Source: Chloroflexota bacterium
GTDB lineage: Bacteria > Chloroflexota > Anaerolineae > Anaerolineales > Anaerolineaceae
Length of the DNA stretch: 56,072 nucleotides
NCBI GenBank assembly: GCA_012522475.1
Contig: JAAYKH010000018.1
Span: forward strand, 1-56,072
Direction: 5' to 3'
Of the stretch, positions 27,272 through 35,507 are shown piece by piece. The position numbers and the translations under genes were made by a program. Every line of letters begins with the position of its first letter. Position 1 is the stretch's first letter. The notes under the pieces were generated by a model. The model was not told the DNA's origin and did no database searches. It saw only the letters and a list, made by a program, of their open reading frames with translations.

Positions 27272-27967
27272 ATGATGGCGAGAAAAAAGGCTGGTCTGAG
27301 CGAACGGCATAAAAAGATTTTAAAATTTTTAGAACTTTTTCAAGTGGAAAATGGCTATCCGCCATCCATACGTGAAATTGGTGAAAATACCAACATCACC
27401 TCCACATCGGTGGTAAATTATTATCTTAAACAGCTCGAAGAAATGCAATATATTGAACGCGAAAATAATGTCTCTCGCGGGATTCGTTTGATTCGCGACC
27501 TGGAAGGCAATCTACTTAAAGCTGCTCAGTCGCTGAGCGAAATGTTTAACGTACCGGTCATTGGAAGGATCGTCGCGGGTGAACCGGTGCCGGTCCCCTC
27601 CTCAGACTTTAGTTATTTCGATTCGGAAACCGGTATCGATATTGCGCGCAGCCTGCTTCCGCCAAAAGAGAAGACAGAAGACCTGTTTGCCCTGGAGATC
27701 CAGGGGGATTCGATGATTGATGCCATGGTTAACGACGGCGATATTGTGGTGATGCGCCCGGTAACCCAGGCCAACAACGGCGAGATGGTCGCGGTTTGGC
27801 TTTCTGATCGTGATGAAACCACACTTAAGTATTTCTACCTTGAAGGGGGACGTGTGCGCTTACAACCTGCGAACCCCTCGATGAAGCCCATCATCATTGA
27901 CGACCCGGCCCACGTGCAGGTGCAGGGTAAGGTTGTGCTGGTCATTCGTCGGCTGGAAGATTCTTAG
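27272..27967 (+). CDS. lexA: LexA repressor
   Basis: The 231-residue SOS repressor has an N-terminal winged helix (residues 10-75, with GYPPSIREIGENTNITSTSVVNYYL) and a C-terminal S24 peptidase domain. The autocleavage bond is Ala102-Gly103 (RIVAGEPVP), the catalytic serine is Ser147 (IQGDSMID) and the general-base lysine is Lys186 (TTLKYFY), so all self-cleavage residues are present. RecA filaments trigger cleavage after DNA damage. ATG 27272 has AAGGAG spaced six bases upstream. The SOS box at 27199-27214 shows autoregulation. It appears monocistronic; other SOS genes are not adjacent. Confidence 0.96.
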   Translation: MMARKKAGLSERHKKILKFLELFQVENGYPPSIREIGENTNITSTSVVNYYLKQLEEMQYIERENNVSRGIRLIRDLEGNLLKAAQSLSEMFNVPVIGRIVAGEPVPVPSSDFSYFDSETGIDIARSLLPPKEKTEDLFALEIQGDSMIDAMVNDGDIVVMRPVTQANNGEMVAVWLSDRDETTLKYFYLEGGRVRLQPANPSMKPIIIDDPAHVQVQGKVVLVIRRLEDS

Positions 27968-28032
27968 CCCAGCGGCCTTTAAACAGAACAATCAATCAAC
28001 AATCCTTCCTGGGAATGACTGCCCAGGACGGT

Positions 28033-28090
28033 TAATTAAAAAAACAAGCCCCAGTTTGCCAGAGAATGCTAAGGCAGGGTGGGACTTGTT
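28033..28090 (-). terminator. Terminator of the rplJ-rplL transcript
   Basis: On the minus strand a long hairpin (ACAAGTCCCACCCTGCC pairing with GGCAAACTGGGGCTTGT) ends in seven T residues 25 bases after the rplL stop codon. Confidence 0.8.
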
Positions 28091-28114
28091 TGGTTCCGAA
28101 ATCGGAAAACGGTC

Positions 28115-28495
28115 TTATTGAAGTTCGACGGCTGCGCCTGCGGCTTCGAGTTTTTCTTTGGCGTCCTGGGCAATATCTTTGCCAACGCCCTCGAGAACCT
28201 TGGAATCGGCCGTTTCAGCCATGGTCTTGGCGTCAACCAGGCCCAGGTTGGTCAGTTGGCGAATGACCTTGATGGTCTCAATTTTCTTTGGACCGGCGTC
28301 CTTAATGACCACGTCAAATTCAGTCTTCTCTTCAACTTCTTCTTCAGCAGCAGCCGCAACAGGGCCAGCGGCCACAGCAGCGACGGGGGCAGCAGCGGAG
28401 ACGCCCCATTTCTCTTCCAGCATTTTGACGAGTTCAGCGGCCTCCACAACAGTCAGCTCACTAAGATCAGCCATTAATTTTTCTAAATCAGCCAT
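28115..28495 (-). CDS. rplL: 50S ribosomal protein L7/L12
   Basis: The 126-residue protein forms the multimeric ribosomal stalk that recruits translation GTPases. The N-terminal dimerisation domain (about residues 1-33), an Ala/Val/Glu-rich hinge (about 35-55) and the C-terminal factor-binding domain with [20 protein letters not shown] and GLVDAKTM are all standard. ATG 28495 is set by AAGGAG upstream and the family N terminus. It follows rplJ by 72 bases and precedes a strong terminator. Confidence 0.97.
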   Translation of the reverse strand: MADLEKLMADLSELTVVEAAELVKMLEEKWGVSAAAPVAAVAAGPVAAAAEEEVEEKTEFDVVIKDAGPKKIETIKVIRQLTNLGLVDAKTMAETADSKVLEGVGKDIAQDAKEKLEAAGAAVELQ

Positions 28496-28567
28496 TTTAA
28501 AATATCTCCTTACAATTGATGTTTCTTTTTTATTAACATGCTCTTCAAACAATGCTCACCTGAAGGC

Positions 28568-29092
28568 TCAGGCAGCCTGTCCTTCTTCTGAGAAGGCTTT
28601 GACAACCGCAGCCATTGAGCGGGCTGGTTCTGCCAGTGTGCGGACCAACTTCGAGGCTGAGGCCATGATCGTGCCCAGCACAATGCCGCGCATCACAGGC
28701 AAGGTCGGGAGATCTGCCAGAGCTTTAACGTTTGCAGCGCTGAGTGCTTTTTGGTCCATATAGCCCATGCGAATTTCAAAGACATTTGATTTTGAAATTT
28801 CTGTTAACACTTTTGCTGTGTTAGGAGCGTCGCTGAACGCAAAACTGACGATGTTGTTCTCTTCCCAGAAAGCTGGTTCATAGTCCAGTTGCTTTTCATC
28901 CAGGACGAGTTTAAATAGACGGTTTTTGACAACGTGGATTTCAGCATTTGCTTCACGTAATTTTTCACGTGCGTCATTGATCGCATTCACGTTCATTTTT
29001 TGATAAGATAAAACAAAAAATGCGTTGCTATTATCGACCCATTGCTTGTATTGTTCGACAATCGCTTCTTTTTCTTTACGAGTAAACGCCAA
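28568..29092 (-). CDS. rplJ: 50S ribosomal protein L10
   Basis: The 174-residue protein anchors the L7/L12 dimers to the ribosome. The start is read as TTG at 29092, giving MAFTRKEKEAIVEQYKQWV, which matches L10 N termini and lies eight bases after GGAGG. A GTG three codons upstream overlaps the ribosome-binding site and is unlikely. The rRNA-binding domain (about residues 1-125) and the C-terminal helix that carries L7/L12 dimers (ARSMAAVVKAFSEEGQ) are present. It lies downstream of a structured L10 leader that probably mediates feedback control. Confidence 0.95.
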   Translation of the reverse strand: MAFTRKEKEAIVEQYKQWVDNSNAFFVLSYQKMNVNAINDAREKLREANAEIHVVKNRLFKLVLDEKQLDYEPAFWEENNIVSFAFSDAPNTAKVLTEISKSNVFEIRMGYMDQKALSAANVKALADLPTLPVMRGIVLGTIMASASKLVRTLAEPARSMAAVVKAFSEEGQAA

Positions 29093-29109
29093 TGTGTTCA
29101 CCTCCTTCC

Positions 29110-29280
29110 AGTTCAATATTGTTAAATAATGAAGTCCTTGCCTCAACTATCCGCTGAGGCAAGGACTTCCGGTAAAAGGGCCTTTTGGCACCGAAAATTG
29201 TTCTTACTGCCTTCACCTCGGCGGGGTTTTAAGCTCCTCAGGAGCACCTGCTTTCTTCAGCGAAGAAATCTTCAATATTT
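29110..29280 (-). ncRNA. L10 leader (rplJL autoregulatory RNA) with attenuator hairpin
   Basis: The untranslated region between rplA and rplJ contains the L10-leader-like sequence GCAGGTGCTCCTGAGGAGC...AACCCCGCCGAGGTGAAGGC, a 7-bp hairpin TTTCTTC-AGC-GAAGAAA at 29252-29268, and a perfect 15-bp hairpin GAAGTCCTTGCCTCA / TGAGGCAAGGACTTC at 29131-29169 just before the ribosome-binding site. Binding of L10-L12 to such leaders represses rplJL expression in other bacteria. The 15-bp hairpin is not followed by a clean T-run, so it may attenuate or stabilise rather than fully terminate. Confidence 0.75.
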
Positions 29281-29323
29281 AATTGTTAATGACACCGCTT
29301 AACAATACCACAAAAAATAAAAA

Positions 29324-30034
29324 CTACAACGTCAGGGATGCCGCATTCGGATCAATTTTGAGGCCCGGGCCCATCGATGACGTCACGGTAACGCGGCGGA
29401 TGAAGTTGCCGCTGGCGGCTGCCGGTCGAGCCTGGCGGACAGCCCGCATAAACGCAGCGAGGTTTTCATGCAGTGCCTCTTCAGTGAAAGACAGCTTTCC
29501 AATTGGGACATGGATGTTAGCAGTCCTATCCAGACGGAATTCCACACGCCCGGCTTTGGCTTCTTCAATAGCATTCGCCATGTTATCGCCCTGAACAACG
29601 GTGCCCGCTTTGGGGTTAGGCATCAAACCACGCGGTCCCAAGACACGTCCAAGTTTGCCGACCGTCCCCATCATCTCTGGGGTGGCGATGGCGACATCAA
29701 AATCGGTCCAACCGCCTTGAATTTTAGCGACCATTTCCTCAGAATCAACGACATGGTCAGCACCAGCAGCAAGGGCTGTTTCTGCGTCTTCACCCTGGGC
29801 AAATACCAGCACAACCACTTGCTTACCCAGCCCGTTTGGCAGCACGACGACATCGCGGATTTGCTGATCTGCCTGGCGTGGATCAAGCCCTGTGCGCATA
29901 TGCACTTCAACAGTCTCGTCAAAATTAGCATAACTGACAGATTTTAGTAATTTAAATGCCTCAAGGGGGTCATAGAGTTGTTCTCGATCGATTTGTTTTC
30001 TTGCTTCAAAAAATTTCTTTCCATGCCTTGCCAT
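29324..30034 (-). CDS. rplA: 50S ribosomal protein L1
   Basis: The 236-residue protein forms the L1 stalk and helps release deacylated tRNA from the E site. It has the normal length and conserved segments [53 protein letters not shown] and the C-terminal [14 protein letters not shown] 30034 is preceded by AAAGGAG. L1 is also the classical translational repressor of the rplK-rplA transcript; a candidate target leader lies immediately upstream and is repeated before rplK. Confidence 0.97.
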   Translation of the reverse strand: MARHGKKFFEARKQIDREQLYDPLEAFKLLKSVSYANFDETVEVHMRTGLDPRQADQQIRDVVVLPNGLGKQVVVLVFAQGEDAETALAAGADHVVDSEEMVAKIQGGWTDFDVAIATPEMMGTVGKLGRVLGPRGLMPNPKAGTVVQGDNMANAIEEAKAGRVEFRLDRTANIHVPIGKLSFTEEALHENLAAFMRAVRQARPAAASGNFIRRVTVTSSMGPGLKIDPNAASLTL

Positions 30035-30037
30035 AAT

Positions 30038-30076
30038 TACTCCTTTGTGGTTCAAACGGGTGATTGACCCTCCCAC
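30038..30076 (-). repeat. Duplicated leader element, copy before rplA
   Basis: This 39-nt element shares almost its full sequence with 30517-30554: on the minus strand GTGGGAGGG, a 7-nt variable loop, then CCCGTTTGAACCACAAAGGAGTA including the ribosome-binding site. GTGG/CCAC and GGG/CCC can form a two-tier hairpin with an asymmetric internal loop (GA opposite GTTTGAA). Proposed as an L1-binding operator. Confidence 0.7.
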
Positions 30077-30085
30077 GCATAATTG

Positions 30086-30511
30086 TTAATCCTTTACTTC
30101 AATCCCCATATTTTTGGCTGTGCCTTCGATTTGGCGCATTGCGCCATCAATGTCAACAGCATTCATATCATTGAATTTTTGTTCAGCGATTTCACGCACC
30201 TGAGAACGGGTAACTGATCCAATTTTCTCGCGGTTAGGTTCACCAGAGCCCTTCTCAACCCCGGCAGCTTTACGCAGTAAAATGGCGGTTGGTGAAGATT
30301 TTAATTTAAAGCGAAATGAACCGTCATGGAAAATTGTAATTTCCGCCGGGATGATCTCACCAGCCTGTGAGGCAGTGCGGCCGTTATAGTCCTTACAAAA
30401 GGCCATGATGTTCACGCCGTGTTGCGCCAAAGCCGGGCCAATGGGGGGTGCAGGGTTGGCTTTTCCAGCCTCAATCTGCAGGGTAATAATTGCTTTTACT
30501 TTCTTTGCCAC
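30086..30511 (-). CDS. rplK: 50S ribosomal protein L11
   Basis: The 141-residue protein forms part of the GTPase-associated centre with 23S rRNA. The N-terminal domain has [31 protein letters not shown], and the C-terminal rRNA-binding domain has [23 protein letters not shown]. The start is GTG at 30511, seven bases after AAAGGAG, giving the family N terminus [12 protein letters not shown]. It lies between nusG and rplA in the usual order, with spacers that share a duplicated leader. Confidence 0.97.
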   Translation of the reverse strand: MAKKVKAIITLQIEAGKANPAPPIGPALAQHGVNIMAFCKDYNGRTASQAGEIIPAEITIFHDGSFRFKLKSSPTAILLRKAAGVEKGSGEPNREKIGSVTRSQVREIAEQKFNDMNAVDIDGAMRQIEGTAKNMGIEVKD

Positions 30512-30516
30512 GTAAA

Positions 30517-30554
30517 TACTCCTTTGTGGTTCAAACGGGCGATAACCCTCCCAC
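30517..30554 (-). repeat. Duplicated leader element, copy before rplK
   Basis: This is the second copy of the element at 30038-30076, 38 nt long. Only the apical loop differs (6 nt instead of 7); the flanking 23-nt and 9-nt blocks are identical. It ends in the rplK ribosome-binding site. Confidence 0.7.
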
Positions 30555-30574
30555 AACTAACTGAATTAAAACGA

Positions 30575-31309
30575 TTACATTTTTTCGACTTGCAAAAAGT
30601 CTAATTCAACGGGCGTTGAACGCCCGAAGAAATTCACCATAACCCGCACCTTTGAGCGGTCCATATCAATTTCATCGACAACGCCGGGGAAATCGTTGAA
30701 TGGGCCGTCAATAATGCGGACTTTCTCACCAGGTTTGTAGGTAACCTTAATGGTCGGTGCTTCTGCCTCCATGCGCCGCAGGATTTGCGATACCTCTTCG
30801 GGACGCAGGGGGATTGGATCGTTGCCCATGCCTACGAAACCGGTCACACCGGGTGTATTGCGGACAACATACCAGCTTTCTTCGCTCATCAGCATGTTGA
30901 CCAGCACATACCCTGGAAATACGTGCCGTTCGATTGAACGGCGTTTGCCATCGCGAACCTCGATCTCTTCTTGCGTAGGAATAACCACATCAAAGATTTG
31001 TTCTTTCATCTCCATTGATTCAATGCGCTGTTCCAGGTTGTAGCGCACTTTGTTTTCATATCCTGAATAACAGTGAATCACGTACCAGGCGCGGCCATCG
31101 CCAACCTCATCGGCTTTTTCTTCGGCCGACTGGTCGGGCTGTAGATCTTCAACGTCTTTTGCATCCTGATCAATGGTCTCGATTTCTAAGGAATCAGCAG
31201 CTTCGTCCTCAGCCGGCGCGAAAAATTCGCCCGTTTCCTCGACCTCGGAAGCAGTCGTATCTTGTTCCTCTTCAGGAACTTGTTCTTTTGGATCGTCTAT
31301 TGCGGCCAT
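30575..31309 (-). CDS. nusG: Transcription termination/antitermination factor NusG with acidic N-terminal extension
   Basis: The 244-residue protein binds RNA polymerase and modulates pausing, Rho termination and coupling to translation. The NGN domain starts near residue 72 (GRAWYVIHCYSGYENKV) and includes RHVFPGYVLVNM; the KOW domain (KPGEKVRIIDGPFNDFPG) is C-terminal. Both are complete. The first roughly 70 residues are a disordered, very acidic extension rich in Glu and Asp that typical 180-residue NusG proteins lack. ATG 31309 is preceded by AAGGTAATT. It lies between secE and rplK in the conserved order. Confidence 0.95.
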   Translation of the reverse strand: MAAIDDPKEQVPEEEQDTTASEVEETGEFFAPAEDEAADSLEIETIDQDAKDVEDLQPDQSAEEKADEVGDGRAWYVIHCYSGYENKVRYNLEQRIESMEMKEQIFDVVIPTQEEIEVRDGKRRSIERHVFPGYVLVNMLMSEESWYVVRNTPGVTGFVGMGNDPIPLRPEEVSQILRRMEAEAPTIKVTYKPGEKVRIIDGPFNDFPGVVDEIDMDRSKVRVMVNFFGRSTPVELDFLQVEKM

Positions 31310-31350
31310 AATTACCTTATCCGACTCATTGGTTTGAACACCCGAACAAA

Positions 31351-31569
31351 TTAGAGGTTAACCAGGAAAGAGATGAATTGTGAAAAGAAGAAATCCAACA
31401 CACCTAAAATGGCGGCCATTAACACCATGACGAGCATGACAAGTTTGGTCATTTTCCAGGCTTCGGGTGCGGTTGGCCAGGTAACCTTACGGAGTTCACC
31501 AACCGTCTCGCGCCAAAAGCGTTGGATTCTTTGAACTATTGATGATTTCTTTTTCTTTTTTTGCGACAC
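31351..31569 (-). CDS. secE: Preprotein translocase subunit SecE
   Basis: The 72-residue protein is the short, single-helix form of SecE that clamps SecY in the membrane. A lysine-rich N terminus is followed by the amphipathic signature FWRETVGELRKVTWPTAPEAW and one transmembrane helix (LVMLVMVLMAAILGVLDFFF). The start is GTG at 31569 with AAGGAG upstream. It lies 41 bases from nusG and directly downstream of tRNA-Trp. Confidence 0.95.
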   Translation of the reverse strand: MSQKKKKKSSIVQRIQRFWRETVGELRKVTWPTAPEAWKMTKLVMLVMVLMAAILGVLDFFFSQFISFLVNL

Positions 31570-31631
31570 AGGTTACTCCTTGTCTGCGTTTAAAACGCCG
31601 CCTATGACAGACGGCGTTGAAAATAACCAGG

Positions 31632-31705
31632 CAGGCCAGGCAGGACTTGAACCCGCAACCCCCGCTTTTGGAGAGCGGTGCTCTGCCAAATTGAGCTACT
31701 GGCCT
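31632..31705 (-). tRNA. tRNA-Trp(CCA)
   Basis: A cloverleaf with acceptor AGGCCAG / CTGGCCT, D-arm GCTC...GAGC, anticodon stem CCGCT / AGCGG and loop CTCCAAA (anticodon CCA), and T-arm GCGGGTTCAAGTCCTGC. CCA 3' end is not encoded. It lies between rpmG and secE, as in many bacteria. Confidence 0.95.
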
Positions 31706-31745
31706 GTATGCGATACTGAACTGTAAAAGCTTCAGTTCAGAATGC

Positions 31746-31913
31746 TTATTTCATCTCGCGATGCAGTGTATGTGTCCTGCAGCGAGAACAAAACTTTTTC
31801 AACTCCATCCGGGCAGGATCGTTCCGGCGATTTTTCTCGGTTGTGTAATTGCGTTCTTTACAATCCGTACATTCCAATGTGATGACCGGGCGGACGCCTT
31901 TCTTTTTCGCCAT
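31746..31913 (-). CDS. rpmG: 50S ribosomal protein L33
   Basis: The 55-residue ribosomal protein starts [18 protein letters not shown] and has the two CxxC pairs (CTDC and CSRC) of the zinc-binding C+ form of L33. The C terminus [16 protein letters not shown] matches the family. It lies between tuf and tRNA-Trp, a common location in Gram-positive and Chloroflexota genomes. No strong ribosome-binding site is visible ahead of ATG 31913; a 10-bp hairpin in the spacer from tuf precedes it. Confidence 0.93.
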   Translation of the reverse strand: MAKKKGVRPVITLECTDCKERNYTTEKNRRNDPARMELKKFCSRCRTHTLHREMK

Positions 31914-31927
31914 GATGATTCTTGTGT

Positions 31928-31952
31928 GGTTGTCCTGATTTGCAGGACAACC
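31928..31952 (-). other. Hairpin between tuf and rpmG
   Basis: A perfect 10-bp stem GGTTGTCCTG / CAGGACAACC with a 5-nt loop lies 14 bases before the rpmG start. No T-run follows, so it may be an RNA-processing or stabilising element rather than a terminator. Confidence 0.5.
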
Positions 31953-31978
31953 ATACCATCCTTCCTATATAGATATGC

Positions 31979-33181
31979 TTACGAAATAATTTTGGTGATG
32001 AAACCAGCACCAACAGTCAGGCCACCTTCGCGGATGGCAAATTGTGAACCTTGCTCCAAAGCTACCGGTACGATCAGTTCAATGGTCAGATTCACACGGT
32101 CGCCAGGCAGAACCATCTCAACGCCTTCGGGCAGCGTCACCGAGCCGGTCACATCCATGGTCCGGATGTAGAACTGCGGGCGATAACCGCTGAAGAATGC
32201 ACTATGACGTCCACCCTCTTCACGGGTGAGGATATAGACTTCGCTTTCAAACTTGGTGTGCGGTGTGATGCTGCCGGGTTTGGCAACCACCATACCACGT
32301 TCGACCTCGTCTCGGGCAACACCGCGCAACAGCAAACCAACGTTGTCACCGGCCATACCTTCATCCAGCAGTTTGTGGAACATTTCCACGCCAGTTACGA
32401 CGGAGGTCATTTTCTTTTCCTGCAGGCCGATGATTTCGACGGGGTCGCTGGTGTGAACCGCGCCACGCTCGATACGGCCTGTCACCACGGTGCCGCGGCC
32501 TTTAATCGAGAAGACGTCTTCAACGGGCATCATGAAAGGTTTATCAACAGCTCGCTCGGGCAGGGGAATATACTCATCGACGGCTTTCATCAAATCGTGG
32601 ATGCACTGATATTCCGGCGCATTCGGGTCGGTTGATTCGCTTTCCAGCGCTTTCAATGCGCTACCATGGATGATTGGAATTTCATCGCCGGGGAACCCGT
32701 AGCCGGTTAACATCTCACGCAGCTCAAGCTCGACCAGTTCCAAGAGTTCCGGATCGTCCATCATATCGACTTTGTTCAGGAACACCACGATGCTGGGCAC
32801 TTCCACCTGGCGTGCCAACAGAACGTGTTCTCTGGTCTGATCCATGGGTCCGTCCGGAGCGGCCACCACCAAAATGGCGCCATCCACCTGAGCAGCACCC
32901 GTGATCATGTTCTTGATGTAGTCACGGTGACCGGGCATGTCCACATGAGCGTAGTGCCGGTTTTCCGTTTCGTATTCCACGTGGGAAATACTGATGGTAA
33001 TACCACGTTCTTTCTCTTCCGGCGCATTATCAATGGTTGAGAAGCCCCGGAAATTCGAGAAGCCCTGTAATCCCTGTACCTTGGTGATCGCCGCTGTCAA
33101 TGTGGTTTTACCGTGGTCAATATGACCCATGGTACCAACATTGAGGTGTGGTTTAGTGCGATCAAACTTTTGTTTAGCCAT
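31979..33181 (-). CDS. tuf: Elongation factor Tu
   Basis: The 400-residue GTPase delivers aminoacyl-tRNA to the ribosome. G1 is [10 protein letters not shown] at residues 18-27, the switch region carries [13 protein letters not shown]3 is DMPGHRDY and G4 is NKVDMMDD; domains II and III are complete, ending [13 protein letters not shown] 33181 has AAGGAG upstream. It is cotranscribed behind three tRNA genes and ahead of rpmG and tRNA-Trp, the classical tRNA-tufB arrangement. Confidence 0.98.
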   Translation of the reverse strand: MAKQKFDRTKPHLNVGTMGHIDHGKTTLTAAITKVQGLQGFSNFRGFSTIDNAPEEKERGITISISHVEYETENRHYAHVDMPGHRDYIKNMITGAAQVDGAILVVAAPDGPMDQTREHVLLARQVEVPSIVVFLNKVDMMDDPELLELVELELREMLTGYGFPGDEIPIIHGSALKALESESTDPNAPEYQCIHDLMKAVDEYIPLPERAVDKPFMMPVEDVFSIKGRGTVVTGRIERGAVHTSDPVEIIGLQEKKMTSVVTGVEMFHKLLDEGMAGDNVGLLLRGVARDEVERGMVVAKPGSITPHTKFESEVYILTREEGGRHSAFFSGYRPQFYIRTMDVTGSVTLPEGVEMVLPGDRVNLTIELIVPVALEQGSQFAIREGGLTVGAGFITKIIS

Positions 33182-33245
33182 AAATTCTTTTCTCCTTAAC
33201 TAAAACGACTTTACCATAATTTCTTTGTTGTTGCTTTCGGCGATA

Positions 33246-33318
33246 AGCCCTCAATGGGATTCGAACCCATGACCTCATTCTTACCAAGAATGCGCTCTAC
33301 CATCTGAGCTATGAGGGC
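33246..33318 (-). tRNA. tRNA-Thr(GGT)
   Basis: Acceptor GCCCTCA / TGAGGGC, D-arm GCTC...GAGC, anticodon stem CATTC / GAATG with loop TTGGTAA (anticodon GGT), T-arm ATGGGTTCGAATCCCAT. CCA is not encoded. It is the tRNA gene nearest tuf. Confidence 0.95.
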
Positions 33319-33352
33319 AGCCGATCCGCCTGGCAAATGGTGCTGCCAGAAA

Positions 33353-33435
33353 TGGACGGTGTTGGATTCGAACCAACGAAGGCCTGTGCCAACTGATTTA
33401 CAGTCAGTCCCCTTTGTCCACTTGGGTAACCGTCC
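33353..33435 (-). tRNA. tRNA-Tyr(GTA)
   Basis: An 83-nt class II tRNA with a long variable arm: acceptor GGACGGT / ACCGTCC, anticodon stem ACTGA / TCAGT with loop CTGTAAA (anticodon GTA), and T-arm GTTGGTTCGAATCCAAC. CCA is not encoded. Confidence 0.95.
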
Positions 33436-33516
33436 TGGATCAAACGGGTAAATTACCCGCTCGTGATCGGGGTGATTTCAGTGAATAATACATCCCGATC
33501 ACAAGCGTATAATCTG

Positions 33517-33588
33517 AGCCGATGATGGGAATCGAACCCATAACCTATCACTTACAAGGCGATTGCTCTACCATTGAGCTACATCGGC
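33517..33588 (-). tRNA. tRNA-Thr(TGT)
   Basis: Acceptor GCCGATG / CATCGGC, D-arm GCTC...GAGC, anticodon stem ATCGC / GTGAT (one G-T pair) with loop CTTGTAA (anticodon TGT), T-arm ATGGGTTCGATTCCCAT. It is the promoter-proximal gene of the cluster. Confidence 0.94.
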
Positions 33589-33632
33589 AAACCCTTATTT
33601 TTTAAAGAACAACGCGTCAATAAGACTGCACG

Positions 33633-33661
33633 ATTATACCAAAGCACAGACCTTAAAGCAA
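33633..33661 (-). promoter_or_regulatory. Promoter of the tRNA-tuf-secE-nusG cluster
   Basis: TTGCTT (33656-33661) and a perfect TATAAT (33633-33638) are 17 bp apart on the minus strand, about 45 bases ahead of tRNA-Thr(TGT). Confidence 0.75.
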
Positions 33662-33913
33662 GATAATTCCAGCCTGTTTTGTTGCAAAGTGCGATTCTTG
33701 AGTTTATCCGATTTGAGGTGAAAGGTCAAGATGATCGCGTAAGCTTTTGTTACGACAAAGTTTAAATGTTCCCTGCCCTGGCTAAGCAGTAATGACCTAT
33801 TGTACCTTCAGCTTGACAGCATAACTATCCAGCTTTGCCCTGCCAGATGATCCGAATTGTTTGCAACATGCTTTATTCGAAAATTATTGTATAATTTGCC
33901 CAGGAGTAAAACT
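33662..33913. other. Intergenic region upstream of the FkbM gene
   Basis: This region separates the divergent tRNA cluster and the FkbM methyltransferase. A TATAAT box at about 33888-33893 is a likely -10 element for the FkbM gene; its -35 partner is unclear. I see no other structure. Confidence 0.4.
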
Positions 33914-34753
33914 ATGGTGCTGATGAAAAAGCTAAAAACAGCTCAAAAAATTCTTAAAACGAGGGGGATGAACGGGCTTGCAATGACACTCAGGTTGAAA
34001 TTAGACCGATCTTTTCGCCCTGATGAAACAAAAATTGTTTACGAGTTAATTAACGATCGCTCACACTCGGGGTTTATGATCGACGTCGGCGCACATCATG
34101 GTTCGAGCCTGGCGCCATTTGCAGAATTGGGCTGGCAGGTGATTGCTTTTGAGCCAGATTCGAGTAACCGTGCCATACTGGAGAGTTCATTCTCTACGTA
34201 TGATAACGTCATTATTGATCCTCGGGCCTGTTCTGACCAAGCTCAACCGGAAGCGACCCTGTTCGTCAGCCCCGAGTCAAGCGGTGTCAGTGGGCTTTCG
34301 GCGTTTCTTGAGAGCCATCGCGCTTCAGAAAAAATCAGCGTAACCACCCTGGCAGACGCCCTGGGTGCCTATGGTTATTTAGCAAAGCCTGTAGATTTTT
34401 TAAAAATTGACACCGAAGGATTCGATCTGATGGTTTTGAAAGGCTTTCTCTGGGCACAGTCTCCGCACCCTGGGGTGATTGTATGCGAATTTGAGGATGC
34501 AAAAACACGCCCCCTGGGTTACAGTTTTCATCAACTAGCTGATTTCCTGGTCAACAAAGCCTACTGGTTGATCATCTCCGAGTGGTACCCGGTAAAAGCG
34601 TATGGCGGTTTGCATCGCTGGCGACGATTTACAACTTACCCCTGCGATCTGGTTGACCCTCAGGGCTGGGGAAATATCATTGCGGTAAAGGATCAGGAAG
34701 CTTATCATCAGCTCTGTCAGTTATGCCAGCTTGATAGACTCCACATTAAATAA
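33914..34753 (+). CDS. FkbM family methyltransferase
   Basis: The 279-residue protein is a class I SAM-dependent methyltransferase of the FkbM type, often acting on hydroxyl groups of surface glycans or natural products. Motif I is FMIDVGAHHGSSLAPFAELG, the acidic ribose-binding residue lies in VIAFEPDSSNRAIL, and the family-specific LKIDTEGFDLMVLKGF block is present. The C-terminal part, with EWYPVKAYGGLHRWRRF, may contact the acceptor. ATG 33914 has AGGAG seven bases upstream; the frame is open from 33857. It is a lone gene, so the substrate is unknown. Confidence 0.87.
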   Translation: MVLMKKLKTAQKILKTRGMNGLAMTLRLKLDRSFRPDETKIVYELINDRSHSGFMIDVGAHHGSSLAPFAELGWQVIAFEPDSSNRAILESSFSTYDNVIIDPRACSDQAQPEATLFVSPESSGVSGLSAFLESHRASEKISVTTLADALGAYGYLAKPVDFLKIDTEGFDLMVLKGFLWAQSPHPGVIVCEFEDAKTRPLGYSFHQLADFLVNKAYWLIISEWYPVKAYGGLHRWRRFTTYPCDLVDPQGWGNIIAVKDQEAYHQLCQLCQLDRLHIK

Positions 34754-34837
34754 CCCCTGTTTGTGCACATCGTTATTAAATTCTGATCAAAGAGAAAATA
34801 ACACAATCTTCGGCATTGTGCGAAACAACCGAGGGTT

Positions 34838-35278
34838 TCAGGCAAAGTTGTTGGGTGTGTAATCCAATGCACAGACCTCAATATCGGCCTGGCGCAAGAA
34901 TTCGATTGCATTTTCATCCACACGATAAGCAATATGGTAGATCAGGCGCGAGATACCGGCGTTGATCAGCGCTTTGGTGCAGTTGATGCACGGAAAATGT
35001 GTCACATAGCACCAGCAGTTCTTGGTGGAAACACCGTGCAGCGCAGCCTGGATGATGGCATTGGTCTCGGCGTGAATGGTGCGCACGCAATGACCATCCA
35101 CCAGCAAATGCCCCACCTCGTCACAATGTGCCTGTCCGGATGGCGAGCCATTAAAACCAGTGGTCAGAATGCGCTTGTCGCGCACCAGCACACAGCCCAC
35201 AAGGGCACGGTCGCAAGTGCTGCGCTCTGAAACGGAATATGCAATTTTCATGAAATAAGAATCCCACTCTGGGCGCAT
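34838..35278 (-). CDS. dCMP deaminase family protein
   Basis: The 146-residue zinc enzyme belongs to the deoxycytidylate/cytidine deaminase fold. The zinc site is complete: HAE in RTIHAETNAIIQA and PCxxC in HFPCINCTKALI. The early GCVLVRDKRILTTGFNGSPSG loop and the additional conserved CDE/H residues match dCMP deaminases and ComEB, which make dUMP for thymidylate synthesis. It is cytoplasmic. ATG 35278 has AAGGAG upstream. It is divergent from the ABC transporter genes and not in an obvious nucleotide operon. Confidence 0.92.
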   Translation of the reverse strand: MRPEWDSYFMKIAYSVSERSTCDRALVGCVLVRDKRILTTGFNGSPSGQAHCDEVGHLLVDGHCVRTIHAETNAIIQAALHGVSTKNCWCYVTHFPCINCTKALINAGISRLIYHIAYRVDENAIEFLRQADIEVCALDYTPNNFA

Positions 35279-35507
35279 GAGGTCGTCTCTCCTTATGACA
35301 TCAGGACGGCTTCGGTTTTATTAACGATCCGATCCTATTGGTTTGGTTACGACAATCAATGTTAAATGTTGATATTTTATCATCAATTGCGTGTTTTAAC
35401 GAAGATAGGAACGAACTTCGCCACTGTCGATGGTTTATAATTCAGTTTACGCAGGTATATCGAACATTATTTAAAATAGAAGATGCTTCCAAGGTGTGAG
35501 GTAAAGT

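Noticed and set aside
33436-33516. Hairpins between tRNA-Tyr and tRNA-Thr(TGT) as possible terminators
   Set aside because: They have no T-runs and lie within an evident tRNA-tuf transcript; processing structures are more likely.
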